Positions 9,612-18,309 of a stretch of 64,000 nt of DNA are shown piece after piece. The position numbers and the translations under genes were made by a program. Source of the DNA: JAEUTH01 sp039931675 (lineage in GTDB: Bacteria; Bacteroidota; Bacteroidia; AKYH767-A; OLB10); contig JBDTRM010000260.1 of NCBI GenBank assembly GCA_039931675.1, positions 1 to 64,000 of the forward strand. The letters are read 5' to 3'. Within the stretch, counting starts at the first letter, position 1, and each line of letters begins with the position of its first letter. The notes under the pieces are model-generated. The model had not been told where the DNA came from. It saw only the letters and a list, made by a program, of their open reading frames with translations, and made no database searches.

Positions 9612-11654
9612 ATGAAAAGAAAACTTCTTCTGATATCAATACTATTTACCTCTTACAGCTATCACAGCTATTGCCAGGAACCAACAAGAGGATACATTGA
9701 ACATGCAGTTCCGCCTTTTGACAATGAAACAAAAGATCTGGATTGGAGTAAAGTGGAGTATAAACCCATCTTACTTTATAAACCCGAACAAAAAAATCAG
9801 GAACAAAATAATTTAAATAAAGGTGGTGGAACGCCCGGAATAAATGTGGTTACTGATAATACAGATGTACAGGTTTTTCCTGGTTCTGTAGCACAATCAG
9901 AACAGCACATGACCCTCAGTAAAGTGAATCCGCTTAATCTGATACTTTGTTCAAACACCACGCAATATGAAGGCTATTACGTAAGCCAGGATGGTGGTTC
10001 AACATGGTTCGGCTCCAATGGCATGCCCGATGGTGTGGGCACTTATGGCGATCCAACTACTGCTGTTGATGGTGCCGGAAATTTATTTATTGAAGCAATG
10101 AATAATTTAGGTCCCACAGGTTACAAAGTTTTTAAAAGTACAAATAAAGGCACCACATGGGGATCACCTGTATCATCTACGTACAGTCCGGTATCTTTCG
10201 ATAAGGAGATGATGGCAATTGATAATTTGCATGGCAGCCCTTATTACGGAAACATATATACTGCATGGACTGATTTTACAGGAAACTATAGTGTTTTGTT
10301 TAATCGTTCAATCAATGGTGGAACAAGCTATACCTCCAATTTAACATTGCATGCAGGATGGGGACAAGGAACCAACGTGCAAACAGGAACTGAAGGACAG
10401 GTGTATGTTTGTTGGGCTAATTATGGCACAGGAACCTATCCGGCTAACGGCATTGGTTTTTCACGTAGTACGAACGGGGGCTCTTCATTTACTGAATTAA
10501 CACCCGCGTTTGCTTACAATGGAATTCGCGTAAGCGGTACCAATCCTATTTTTAATAACACCCGCGTTAATGATTTTCCTTCAATGGCTGTAGATAAAAG
10601 TTGCGGTCCTTTCAGGGGACGCATTTACATTGCTTATGCAGGGCATCAAGGAGGAACTACTTCGGCAAAAGGTGTTATTTATGTTAGATATTCTGATAAC
10701 CAGGGAACAACATGGTCGGCTGCTACAGAGGTAAGCATTTCAACAGGCCGTCAAAATTGGTTTCCATGGATAACTGTTGATGATGCTACAGGTACCGTAA
10801 GTGTTGCATACCTCACTTTTGATACACCTTCGGGATTTATTACCAATACTTATCTTGCTTATTCATTCAACTGGGGATTTTCCTGGAGTAATATTAAAGT
10901 GAGCGATGTTGGGCATACAGTAGCATCTATCCCGGGTTTCGCAACAGGTTATTGTGGCGATTATATTGCCAATACCGCTTATGGAAATAAAAATTATGTA
11001 TGCTGGAATGATGATCGAACGGGTCAATGGCAGAACTATGTATCACGAATTGATTTTGATAAGCCTGCGGTTTATTCATCAAATACAGATTTGAATCTTA
11101 ATGGTCCTGTTAATCATATATTGCCTTATTCAGGCGACATTGACTATGAAGCAACAAATAATATTAACTCACCGATAGGAAGCACATTTACAATTCAGGC
11201 AGGTGCGAATGTTGAAATGCGCGCAGAGGGTCATATCATACTAAACCCGGGCTTTGATGCAAAAAGCGGTTCGCATTATGACGCTGCGATAGTAACGGTA
11301 AGTGGTTGTATAAATACGGTAAACCGCGATGGAGTAATTGATGAAATTGAAGAACATGAGAAACTACTCAAGCCAGCCTATAGCGGTGATGCTACTGTGC
11401 AGTTCTCCTGCTATCCCAATCCTGCAAACAATACAATTACTTTCGAATATCTTGTAACTGAACGCAGCGATGTAACTTTAATTCTTACTGATTTGCAAGG
11501 CCGCGAGGTAAAACGTTTATTGAATAATGTTACAATCGAACCGGGTCTTGAAAAAAACAGTTATGATATTTCTGCTCTACCTTCTGGAGTTTACACATAT
11601 AAATTGGTAACGGGTAACTACGTAAAAACCGGTAAGTTTACCAGGATAGATTAA
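9612..11654 (+). CDS. Secreted BNR/Asp-box beta-propeller protein with T9SS sorting domain
   Basis: This 680-residue protein has an N-terminal signal peptide (cleavage near SYC/QEP). The middle ~400 residues carry Asp-box motifs of the sialidase/VPS10 type, including SQDGGSTW, STNKGTTW, STNGGSSF and SDNQGTTW, one per propeller blade. Then comes a linker of the same '3-coathanger stack' type as in the M4 protease (IILNPGFDAKSGS), and a type A T9SS sorting domain (YPNPANNTITFEY ... LPSGVYTYKLVTGNY ... GKFTRID). Asp-boxes mark the fold, not the activity. The sialidase catalytic Arg triad was not identified, so I do not call it a sialidase. Extracellular binding or glycan-active roles are both possible. 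Confidence 0.82.
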   Translation: MKRKLLLISILFTSYSYHSYCQEPTRGYIEHAVPPFDNETKDLDWSKVEYKPILLYKPEQKNQEQNNLNKGGGTPGINVVTDNTDVQVFPGSVAQSEQHMTLSKVNPLNLILCSNTTQYEGYYVSQDGGSTWFGSNGMPDGVGTYGDPTTAVDGAGNLFIEAMNNLGPTGYKVFKSTNKGTTWGSPVSSTYSPVSFDKEMMAIDNLHGSPYYGNIYTAWTDFTGNYSVLFNRSINGGTSYTSNLTLHAGWGQGTNVQTGTEGQVYVCWANYGTGTYPANGIGFSRSTNGGSSFTELTPAFAYNGIRVSGTNPIFNNTRVNDFPSMAVDKSCGPFRGRIYIAYAGHQGGTTSAKGVIYVRYSDNQGTTWSAATEVSISTGRQNWFPWITVDDATGTVSVAYLTFDTPSGFITNTYLAYSFNWGFSWSNIKVSDVGHTVASIPGFATGYCGDYIANTAYGNKNYVCWNDDRTGQWQNYVSRIDFDKPAVYSSNTDLNLNGPVNHILPYSGDIDYEATNNINSPIGSTFTIQAGANVEMRAEGHIILNPGFDAKSGSHYDAAIVTVSGCINTVNRDGVIDEIEEHEKLLKPAYSGDATVQFSCYPNPANNTITFEYLVTERSDVTLILTDLQGREVKRLLNNVTIEPGLEKNSYDISALPSGVYTYKLVTGNYVKTGKFTRID

Positions 11655-11672
11655 ACATAAATCTTGTTTTAA

Positions 11673-11706
11673 TAAAAAAGGCAGCTGTTAATGGTTGCCT
11701 TTTTTG
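11673..11706 (+). terminator. Rho-independent terminator after the BNR protein gene
   Basis: AAAAAAGGCA (from 11675) pairs with TGCCTTTTTT (to 11705) around a ~12-nt loop, the classic A-stem-T layout. It lies 18 bases after the stop codon at 11654. Confidence 0.85.
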
Positions 11707-11784
11707 TTGAACAAACAAGCCTGATGAAAATCATAGACTAAAAACCAAAATCAAATATTAAATTCGCATCCGCTTTTATAAAAG

Positions 11785-11866
11785 CTTTTGGCTGTTAGCC
11801 TTTTGCTATTAGCAAATTCAACATTCGTAATTCATAATTCAACATTCATAATTTATAATTCCATTC
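11785..11866. repeat. Degenerate tandem heptamers before gcvP
   Basis: From 11785 the sequence runs in 7-nt steps, first of the CTTTTGG/CTATTAG kind, then from 11815 of the AATTCAA/CATTCAT/AATTTAT kind, up to the gcvP start codon. Seven or more consecutive units keep the period. The tract occupies the whole expected 5' untranslated region of gcvP. Confidence 0.75.
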
Positions 11867-14752
11867 ATGTCCTACTTCAGTTTTGCCGACCGGCACATAG
11901 GTCCCGATAGTGAGCAGGTTGCTCAGATGCTTAATTTAATTGGTGTTTCATCGCTCGAGCAATTGATTGATGAAACCGTTCCTGCTGCTATACGCATTAA
12001 GGGTGATTTGAATTTGCCCGATGCGCTCAGCGAAACGGCATATCTCAAACACATTAAATCCGTTTCACTTAAAAATAAAGTGTTCCGTTCTTACATTGGT
12101 TTGGGTTATTACAATACCGTGGTGCCGGGAGTGGTGCAACGCAATGTTTTTGAGAATCCGGGTTGGTACACGGCTTACACACCTTACCAGGCTGAGATTG
12201 CGCAAGGCCGCATGGAAGCCTTGTTGAATTTTCAAACAATGGTTTGTGATTTAACAGGCATGGAATTAGCCAATGCGTCATTACTCGATGAAGCCACAGC
12301 CGCAGCCGAAACCATGCACATGTTTTATGCATCACGAAGCAAAGAGCAGGAAAAAAATAATTGCAAAAAGTATTTTGTTTCGGACAAATGTTTTCCGCAA
12401 ACCATTTCAGTTTTAAAAACCCGCTCTAATCCTGTTGGTGTTGAATTGGTGGTTGGCGATTATGCAACAACAAAATTAGACGATACTTATTTTGGTGCGC
12501 TGTTGCAATATCCCGATATAGATGGCGAAGTGCATAACTATATGCCTTTTGTAAAACATGCTCATGAGCATAATATTTATGTTGCAGTGGCTGCCGATAT
12601 CATGAGCCTTGCCATGTTGATGCCTCCTGGCGAGTGGGGCGCTGATGCTGTTGTAGGTTCAACACAACGCTTTGGTGTACCGCTCGGTTATGGCGGGCCA
12701 CATGCAGCCTACTTTGCAACGCATGATAAATTCAAGCGCGATATACCCGGTCGCATCATTGGTGTGTCTGTAGATACCACCGGCAAACGTGCGCTGCGCA
12801 TGGCTTTGCAAACACGCGAGCAACACATCAAACGGGAAAAGGCAACTTCAAATATTTGCACTGCACAGGTTTTACTCGCAGTGATGAGTAGCATGTATGC
12901 AGTTTATCACGGACCAAAAGGTATTCGTTCAATAGCTGAAAATATTCATGAAAATACTTTTCGTTTGAAGGAAGGACTAACCAACCTTGGATACGAAGTT
13001 TTGAATAAATACTTTTTCGATACTATAAAAGTTGCTGCAAGTGGAAAGGTTCCACGCATTCAGCAATTAGCTTTAGAAAAGAAAATAAATTTCCGTTATA
13101 ACAGTGATGAAACTGTTTGCATAAGCCTGGATGAAACTGTGGATGCAACAGACTTAAAAGATATTTTAAATGTATTTGAAGCTGCTGCCGGCAAACAGCT
13201 TGACGGCTATGAATCAAAAAACTTGCAAAACATTTTTATGCGCAGCGAATCATTCCTCATGCGCAGGCAATCTGCTTTTCTTACGCATCCTGTCTTTAAT
13301 AAATATCACAGTGAGCACGAAATGTTGCGTTACATGAAGCGCTTGGAAGATAAAGACCTTGCAATGAATCACAGCATGATTTCGCTTGGTTCGTGTACGA
13401 TGAAATTAAATGCAACTGCTGAAATGTCTCCGTTAAGCTGGCCTGAATTTGGGGCAATGCATCCATTTGTTCCGATTGACCAGGCTGCGGGTTATCAGCA
13501 AATGATTAAGGAATTGGAAAATTATTTGAGTGAGATAACAGGATTTGCTGCTGCATCGCTGCAACCAAATTCAGGCGCGCAAGGTGAGTATGCAGGCTTG
13601 CTCGTGATTCGTGAATACCTGAAACAAAAAGGCGAAGGTCATCGCTACATTGTATTGATTCCACAATCTGCTCACGGTACTAATCCTGCAAGTGCAGTAA
13701 TGTGCGGTTATAAAATTGAAGTGGTTAAGACGGATGATAAAGGCAACATTGACATTCACGATTTAAAACTGAAGGCGGAACGTCATGCTGCAAATCTTGC
13801 TGCATTGATGGTTACCTATCCTTCAACACATGGTGTGTATGAGGAGGGCATCAAGGAAATAACCTCTATTATACACGCCAATGGCGGACAGGTTTACATG
13901 GATGGCGCTAACATGAATGCCCAGGTGGGATTGACTTCGCCCGGCATGATTGGCGCTGATGTTTGTCACCTTAATCTCCATAAAACATTTTCTATTCCTC
14001 ATGGCGGTGGCGGACCCGGCATGGGACCTATCGGTGTGGCTAAGCATCTTGCACCATATTTACCTACGCATCCTTTAACAACTACAGGTGGAGAAAAAGG
14101 AGTTGATGCAGTTTCAGCAGCCCCGTGGGGAAGTGCAAGTATTCTGCATATTTCTTACGCATACATTCGCATGTTAGGAAAGAAAGGTGTGCGTAATGCT
14201 ACCATTGCCGCTATACTCAATGCTAACTATATTCAGAAGCGTTTGGAAAATCATTATCCTATTTTGTATCGCGGAAGCAAAGGACGCTCTGCACATGAAA
14301 TGATTTTAGATTGCCGTGCATTTAAAACCAATGCTGGTGTGGAAGTAACTGATATTGCAAAACGCCTTATGGATTACGGTTTCCACGCACCTACGGTTTC
14401 ATTCCCTGTGGCAGGTACTTTAATGGTTGAACCAACAGAGAGCGAAACGATGGAAGAGTTAGACCGTTTTTGTGACGCTATGATTTCTATCCGCAAAGAA
14501 ATTGATGATATTGAAAAGGGCATTGCCGATAAACTTGATAACGTGCTCGCTAACTCACCCCATACCGTAACTGAAGTAACAGCAAACGATTGGCATCATC
14601 CTTACACGCGCCAGCAGGCTGCATTTCCTGCGCATTATGTTTCAGAGAATAAATTCTGGCCAAGCGTTAAGCGTGTTGACAATGCTTTCGGTGACCGCAA
14701 TTTGGTTTGCACTTGCCCGCCAATGGAGGAGTATATGGAAGAGGTGGCGTAA
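11867..14752 (+). CDS. gcvP: Glycine dehydrogenase (decarboxylating), P-protein
   Basis: This is a 961-residue single-chain P-protein of the glycine cleavage system. It decarboxylates glycine with pyridoxal phosphate and passes the aminomethyl group to lipoylated GcvH. Both homologous halves are present. The N-terminus is SYFSFADRHIGP, and the C-terminal half carries the PLP lysine in NLHKTFSIPHGGGGPGMGPI (Lys706). CSTMKLN-like and EPTESE motifs also match. Length agrees with the fused, non-split form. The partner genes gcvT and gcvH are not in the window. The start at 11867 gives the conserved N-terminus without extension. No glycine riboswitch is seen upstream; that space is filled by heptamer repeats. 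Confidence 0.97.
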   Translation: MSYFSFADRHIGPDSEQVAQMLNLIGVSSLEQLIDETVPAAIRIKGDLNLPDALSETAYLKHIKSVSLKNKVFRSYIGLGYYNTVVPGVVQRNVFENPGWYTAYTPYQAEIAQGRMEALLNFQTMVCDLTGMELANASLLDEATAAAETMHMFYASRSKEQEKNNCKKYFVSDKCFPQTISVLKTRSNPVGVELVVGDYATTKLDDTYFGALLQYPDIDGEVHNYMPFVKHAHEHNIYVAVAADIMSLAMLMPPGEWGADAVVGSTQRFGVPLGYGGPHAAYFATHDKFKRDIPGRIIGVSVDTTGKRALRMALQTREQHIKREKATSNICTAQVLLAVMSSMYAVYHGPKGIRSIAENIHENTFRLKEGLTNLGYEVLNKYFFDTIKVAASGKVPRIQQLALEKKINFRYNSDETVCISLDETVDATDLKDILNVFEAAAGKQLDGYESKNLQNIFMRSESFLMRRQSAFLTHPVFNKYHSEHEMLRYMKRLEDKDLAMNHSMISLGSCTMKLNATAEMSPLSWPEFGAMHPFVPIDQAAGYQQMIKELENYLSEITGFAAASLQPNSGAQGEYAGLLVIREYLKQKGEGHRYIVLIPQSAHGTNPASAVMCGYKIEVVKTDDKGNIDIHDLKLKAERHAANLAALMVTYPSTHGVYEEGIKEITSIIHANGGQVYMDGANMNAQVGLTSPGMIGADVCHLNLHKTFSIPHGGGGPGMGPIGVAKHLAPYLPTHPLTTTGGEKGVDAVSAAPWGSASILHISYAYIRMLGKKGVRNATIAAILNANYIQKRLENHYPILYRGSKGRSAHEMILDCRAFKTNAGVEVTDIAKRLMDYGFHAPTVSFPVAGTLMVEPTESETMEELDRFCDAMISIRKEIDDIEKGIADKLDNVLANSPHTVTEVTANDWHHPYTRQQAAFPAHYVSENKFWPSVKRVDNAFGDRNLVCTCPPMEEYMEEVA

Positions 14753-14777
14753 TGTGAAAGAGGTTTCATTTAATAAC

Positions 14778-14817
14778 AAAAAAGTCCAAAGATTTTAAAA
14801 ACCTTCGGACTTTTTTG
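14778..14817. terminator. Bidirectional terminator between gcvP and the convergent gene
   Basis: AAAAAAGTCC (from 14778) and GGACTTTTTT (to 14816) form an A-stem-T hairpin that works in both directions. It separates gcvP (rightward) from the LamG protein gene (leftward, stop at 14835). Confidence 0.85.
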
Positions 14818-14834
14818 TTTAGAGAAATTTCAAC

Positions 14835-16373
14835 TCAATTAATCATCACTTTCGAATCGTAAACCTGGTTATTGATTTCCATCTTTAACAGGTAAATTCC
14901 ATTTTTAACTGAACCATTTAAGTTGAGTTCTTTTGAAACATGTCCATTTTGAACACCAATACTAAACTCGTAAACTTTTTGACCAACTGAATTATAAAGT
15001 TGAATTGTTGCTGTTCCGTTTTCATCTTCGCTTAAACCTGCGTATTCAAATGTAAACGAACCCGCATTGGGATTTGGATAAAGGTTTATGGGATTGGTTA
15101 TTGATGATTCACTTTCTATGCTGCCAGTGCTCAGATTAGGATTTGCCATGCGGCAATTAACAGTAGTAGTAACGCTACCTGCACTGATTCGCGAACAACC
15201 GGTTGTATTATTTTTTGAAACCACTTTATATGTACCCGGTTGCTTGGCTATATAATTATGCGCTGAGTCACCAGTCAATGAAGCATCATTGCGATACCAT
15301 TGTAGAGAATAACTGGTTCCGGTGCCACTTGCATTTATGGTAACTGAATCACCCGCGCAAAAAGCCGCGCTGCCCGATGTTGTTAGTGTAACGATAGCAT
15401 TAGCCTTTGATGTTACAGCAATAACATTAGAAGTTACTGTGCCGCAGGAATTAGTTACCAAACATTTATAATTGCCTGATGTAGTTACATTATAGGTACT
15501 TGATGTCGCTCCGCTTATGTTGCTGTTATTTTTCTTCCATTGATAAGTCAATCCGAAGCCGGGTGAGCATTTTAAAAGTACGTCACCTCCGGCACAAAAT
15601 GAAGTATTCCCAATGGCGGTTATTGCTGCAGTTGGCGCACCGGTACAACTTGAATATAATGCATCAATTTCTGATTGGGATAGCGCGCGGTTATAAATGC
15701 ATATATCATCAAGAATTTCTCCGTAAGAATAAGTTACCCCGCAAACACTTACATTACCATGTCCAAAAATTAAGGGATCCTGACTCGTACCAATGGGGCC
15801 AAAAGTTAATGTGTAGGAAGCTCCTAAATCGGCAGCGCCATCAACATAAATTACAGTTTGAGGTTTGTACCATGCGATGGCAACATGGTGCCACTTATTA
15901 TCAGCAACTACAATACTACCGTATTGATAATTATTATTTCCAGCAGGATCAAATAATTGCACCGACAACTTACCATTTGATAAAATGCTGACCGCATAAG
16001 CATCGTCACCTGTAATGTAACAGCCTGTTGATTTTGAAATAAGAATATTTGGAGCGGTCACCGCAGGAAGTTTAACCCAAAATGAAATGGTTAGTCCTAA
16101 AGTCATTCCATCTAAATAATCAGAATCGGGTACAACGATAGTTTGGCTTACATTAAACTGGTAGGCCTTATTAGTCTTTGCAAATCTGTCTTGCACTAAT
16201 ATGGCACCATTAACAGCGCCATTATTTCCCTTGGCGGAATAGTCATGCGCATTTCCGGTAAAACCCCAATAACCAAGTAACCCTGTTGTTGGTACATAAG
16301 AAGGTAAAATTTGCGCAATAGTTGTTGAAAGAGCTATGCATGCAACAGTAGTTAAGATAATCAATTTCTTCAT
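14835..16373 (-). CDS. Secreted LamG/concanavalin-like protein with Ig-like domains and T9SS sorting domain
   Basis: This 512-residue protein has a signal peptide (cleavage near TIAQ/ILP). Residues ~30-245 form a LamG-like jelly roll (LLGYWGFTGNAHDYSAKGN, ISFWVKLP, KWHHVAIAWY, IYVDG, LDDICIYNRALSQSEIDALY), common in carbohydrate-binding secreted proteins. Two Ig-like segments follow (about 250-325 and 330-410), each with TYNVTTSGNYKCLV- or NYIAKQPGTYKVV-like strands and paired Cys. The end is a type A sorting domain (NLYPNPNAGSFTFEY ... GIYLLKMEINNQVYDSKVMIN). It is probably exported by the T9SS and held on the surface; the ligand is unknown. It stands alone between a terminator and a 389-base region with a gene fragment. 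Confidence 0.85.
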   Translation of the reverse strand: MKKLIILTTVACIALSTTIAQILPSYVPTTGLLGYWGFTGNAHDYSAKGNNGAVNGAILVQDRFAKTNKAYQFNVSQTIVVPDSDYLDGMTLGLTISFWVKLPAVTAPNILISKSTGCYITGDDAYAVSILSNGKLSVQLFDPAGNNNYQYGSIVVADNKWHHVAIAWYKPQTVIYVDGAADLGASYTLTFGPIGTSQDPLIFGHGNVSVCGVTYSYGEILDDICIYNRALSQSEIDALYSSCTGAPTAAITAIGNTSFCAGGDVLLKCSPGFGLTYQWKKNNSNISGATSSTYNVTTSGNYKCLVTNSCGTVTSNVIAVTSKANAIVTLTTSGSAAFCAGDSVTINASGTGTSYSLQWYRNDASLTGDSAHNYIAKQPGTYKVVSKNNTTGCSRISAGSVTTTVNCRMANPNLSTGSIESESSITNPINLYPNPNAGSFTFEYAGLSEDENGTATIQLYNSVGQKVYEFSIGVQNGHVSKELNLNGSVKNGIYLLKMEINNQVYDSKVMIN

Positions 16374-16762
16374 GGTGTAATTATGTTTAATGTATGGATG
16401 TATCTCGTTTTTTAAAGTGGTTCCTGAACTCCACTAACTTTTTATTCAGAATAGGAAACCTTATTATTTAGGTTTGGCAAGGCCGATGATTTCTTTGTCT
16501 TTTGTCTTCCCGGCCAATCATTCTGCACTGTTGCGCAACAAATATATCTAAATTACTTTTTATTTGTTTATTTTGGGGTAGAATTATCTCCCCAACAAAA
16601 AACCCCACCCTGTCCTCGCAGCGTAGGTTTTTTACAGAGTCCAAACTCACAGGCGCAAATGAAATTCAATCTGATTTTAAAGTTGGGGGTTTCAAAGATT
16701 TATAAAGTTGCACACAAACCATAAGTTGTTTTATCCAAAAAAATTTCTGAATAATAGCAGCG
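16374..16762. other. Gene-poor region upstream of the DUF3800 gene
   Basis: The only recognisable content is the SRPBCC gene fragment at 16641-16689. Short open frames on both strands (16468-16650 and 16502-16705) match nothing I recognise beyond that fragment. The mixture of gene debris next to a DUF3800 gene suggests past recombination here. Confidence 0.4.
16641..16689 (+). pseudogene. Fragment of an SRPBCC/AHSA1-like gene
   Basis: These 49 bases match 17771-17819, inside the intact SRPBCC gene, with about five or six differences, at a distance of exactly 1130 bases. Translated, the fragment reads SKLTGANEIQSDFKVGG against FKLTGANEIESDFKVGG in the intact gene. No start or end of the gene survives here. 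It is a diverged partial copy, so it is older than a very recent duplication, or it comes from a different SRPBCC paralogue. Confidence 0.7.
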
Positions 16763-17551
16763 ATGAAAAAAGCAGAAGCAAAACCATCAGCAAATTATTT
16801 TTTTGTAGATGAATCGGGCGACCCGAATTTTTATGATGCAAAAGGTAATTTTATTGTCGGGCAGGATGGTTGCTCCAAAATACTTCTTCTCGGATTTATC
16901 AATGTACCGGAACCTGAATCTATTCGCAAAATGGTTGCTTCACTGAAAGAAGATATTGCCAAAGATGCTTACCTATCATCCATTCCTTCTGTACAAAAAT
17001 CCATTCGGGCTTTTCATGCCAAAGACGATTGCCCCGAAGTGAGGGAAAGATTTTTCAAAGAAATTGTAAAAATGAATTTTAAAGCTGAGTTTGTTGTAGC
17101 CCGTAAAAGAGAGGATATTTTTAAAAGCAGGCATAGGTCAAACGAGAATGTCTTTTATGATGATTTGATTTCAAAGCTTTTTGAAAACCAATTGCACAAG
17201 GCACTGCAATCTGTTATATATTTTGCTACACGCGGTAATCGAAACCGCACCGGTAATCTTGCCAACGCTATTCAAACAGCCAAACTGACTTTTGAAAATA
17301 AATGGAAAATACAAATTGAGAGTGATATTAATATCCTGTCTCAAAACACCATCGGTGAACCATGCCTTCAGGTAATTGACTATATGAACTGGGCTGTGCA
17401 ACGAGCATTTATACGTGGGGAAGACCGCTACCTCAAATTTGTTGAATCTAAAATAAGTTTGATTATAGATATTTATGACTTTAAAAAATATCCCTCCAAT
17501 TATTATAATCGGAAAAATAAGTTTGAACTAAAAAAGATAAGCCCTCTATAG
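16763..17551 (+). CDS. DUF3800 family protein
   Basis: This 262-residue protein carries the DUF3800 hallmark near the N-terminus, NYFFVDESGDPNF (DESGD at residues 16-20). A conserved FHAKDDCPEVRERFF follows. A C-terminal acidic motif, CLQVIDYMNWAVQRAF, has the Asp expected in the late part of the domain. The family is thought to have an RNase H-like fold with an acidic active site, but its function is not established; members are frequent on mobile elements and near defence genes. Here the gene lies between a fragment and an intact copy of an SRPBCC gene, and is followed at once by a folded RNA candidate. Start ATG 16763 fits the family N-terminus. Confidence 0.83.
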   Translation: MKKAEAKPSANYFFVDESGDPNFYDAKGNFIVGQDGCSKILLLGFINVPEPESIRKMVASLKEDIAKDAYLSSIPSVQKSIRAFHAKDDCPEVRERFFKEIVKMNFKAEFVVARKREDIFKSRHRSNENVFYDDLISKLFENQLHKALQSVIYFATRGNRNRTGNLANAIQTAKLTFENKWKIQIESDINILSQNTIGEPCLQVIDYMNWAVQRAFIRGEDRYLKFVESKISLIIDIYDFKKYPSNYYNRKNKFELKKISPL

Positions 17552-17620
17552 GCTAGTCCCGTTTGAACGGGAGCAGGGCATGGAGCCCGCTTTCACCTGT
17601 AAAGGACTTATTGAGGCAAA
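17549..17620 (+). ncRNA. Structured RNA candidate next to the DUF3800 gene
   Basis: Starting at the stop codon of the DUF3800 gene, the sequence can fold into CCCGT/ACGGG (17558-17562 with 17567-17571) and AGC-GGGC/GCCC-GCT (17572-17579 with 17585-17591, one bulged A). An outer stem AGTCC/GGACT (17555-17559 with 17604-17608) may close them, competing for two bases with the first hairpin. No T-run follows, so it is not an ordinary terminator. It is known that several conserved RNA motifs named after DUF3800 occur beside such genes; I infer that this is one of them or a relative, but cannot confirm the covariance. Confidence 0.5.
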
Positions 17621-17679
17621 GATAGATAAAAAATGGACGTTGTCTTTCGCATTGCAGATAATTATTAACAAGACTCATA

Positions 17680-18093
17680 ATGTCAAGCACCAATCACAAT
17701 ATCCATATAACAAAAAACATTTCCGCATCACGCGAAGCTGTTTTTAATCTCTTCAGAGATAACACCGTATTCAAACTTACAGGAGCAAATGAAATTGAAT
17801 CTGATTTTAAAGTTGGAGGAAAGTTTTCTTTGCTATTTAAAAACAGGGGAACAATAAGCGGGCGCTTTATCAAATTAACTGAAAGCGAAATTATTTTAGA
17901 GTGGGATGTAGAAGGTTTTAATCTTCCGAAAGAAACAAATACGATTTTGAAAATATCCCTAATGCAAGAAGAGCAAATGTGTTTGATTGAACTTATCCAC
18001 TCTAACATAAATAATGCTGATTCAGCAGCAGCAAAAAAAAGAGCATGGACAGAAATATTAGATGATATTGAAAAGGCGATTGGCAACAAGTGA
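17680..18093 (+). CDS. SRPBCC domain protein, AHSA1-like
   Basis: This is a 137-residue single-domain protein of the START/SRPBCC helix-grip fold, activator-of-Hsp90-ATPase-1-like branch. ITKNISASREAVFNLF is the first strand and helix, DFKVGGKFSLLF is the beta segment, and KRAWTEILDDIEKAI is the long C-terminal helix. Such proteins bind hydrophobic ligands or act as accessory factors; the ligand is unknown. Length is typical. The gene lies 128 bases after the DUF3800 gene, separated by the RNA candidate. A 49-base piece of it is repeated upstream of the DUF3800 gene (16641-16689). Confidence 0.78.
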   Translation: MSSTNHNIHITKNISASREAVFNLFRDNTVFKLTGANEIESDFKVGGKFSLLFKNRGTISGRFIKLTESEIILEWDVEGFNLPKETNTILKISLMQEEQMCLIELIHSNINNADSAAAKKRAWTEILDDIEKAIGNK

Positions 18094-18126
18094 TATCAGA
18101 TCAGGAATATTTAACATGTGATCATC

Positions 18127-18165
18127 TTCAAAAAGAAAAAGCCGCATTGCAATTGCAATACGGCT
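18127..18165 (-). terminator. Terminator of the dcw cluster, downstream of ftsZ
   Basis: Read leftwards, AGCCG...CGGCT (18140-18165) forms a stem with an inner ATTGC-AATTGCAAT extension, followed by CTTTTTCTTTTT (18127-18140). It lies 145 bases past the ftsZ stop and is the first good terminator downstream of the thirteen-gene cluster. It also separates that transcript from the convergent SRPBCC gene. Confidence 0.75.
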
Positions 18166-18203
18166 CACTAAAGTCAAACTCAACAACTTTTATTTTTATA
18201 AAT

Positions 18204-18305
18204 GATGAATAACGAATTTCGAATAATGAATTTTGAAGTAAGGCAAATTTTTCAAGAGTTCATCTCCTTCGTTATTCAATATTCATCATTCAAAATTCAA
18301 CATTT
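18204..18305. repeat. Two heptamer tracts downstream of ftsZ
   Basis: 18204-18238 runs GATGAAT, AACGAAT, TTCGAAT, AATGAAT, TTTGAAG. 18274-18305 runs ATTCAAT, ATTCATC, ATTCAAA, ATTCAAC. Both keep a 7-nt period, and one is close to the reverse complement of the other, so the transcript could fold back on itself. Confidence 0.75.
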
Positions 18306-18309
18306 CTTT

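Noticed and set aside
9612..11654. Sialidase activity for the BNR protein
   Set aside because: Asp-boxes show a propeller fold, but the catalytic Arg triad and Tyr/Glu pair of sialidases were not identified.
11700..11866. Glycine riboswitch ahead of gcvP
   Set aside because: The space is filled by heptamer repeats, and no glycine-aptamer core could be seen.
16468..16650. Small minus-strand gene upstream of the DUF3800 gene
   Set aside because: No recognised family, and it overlaps the SRPBCC fragment region; more likely chance.
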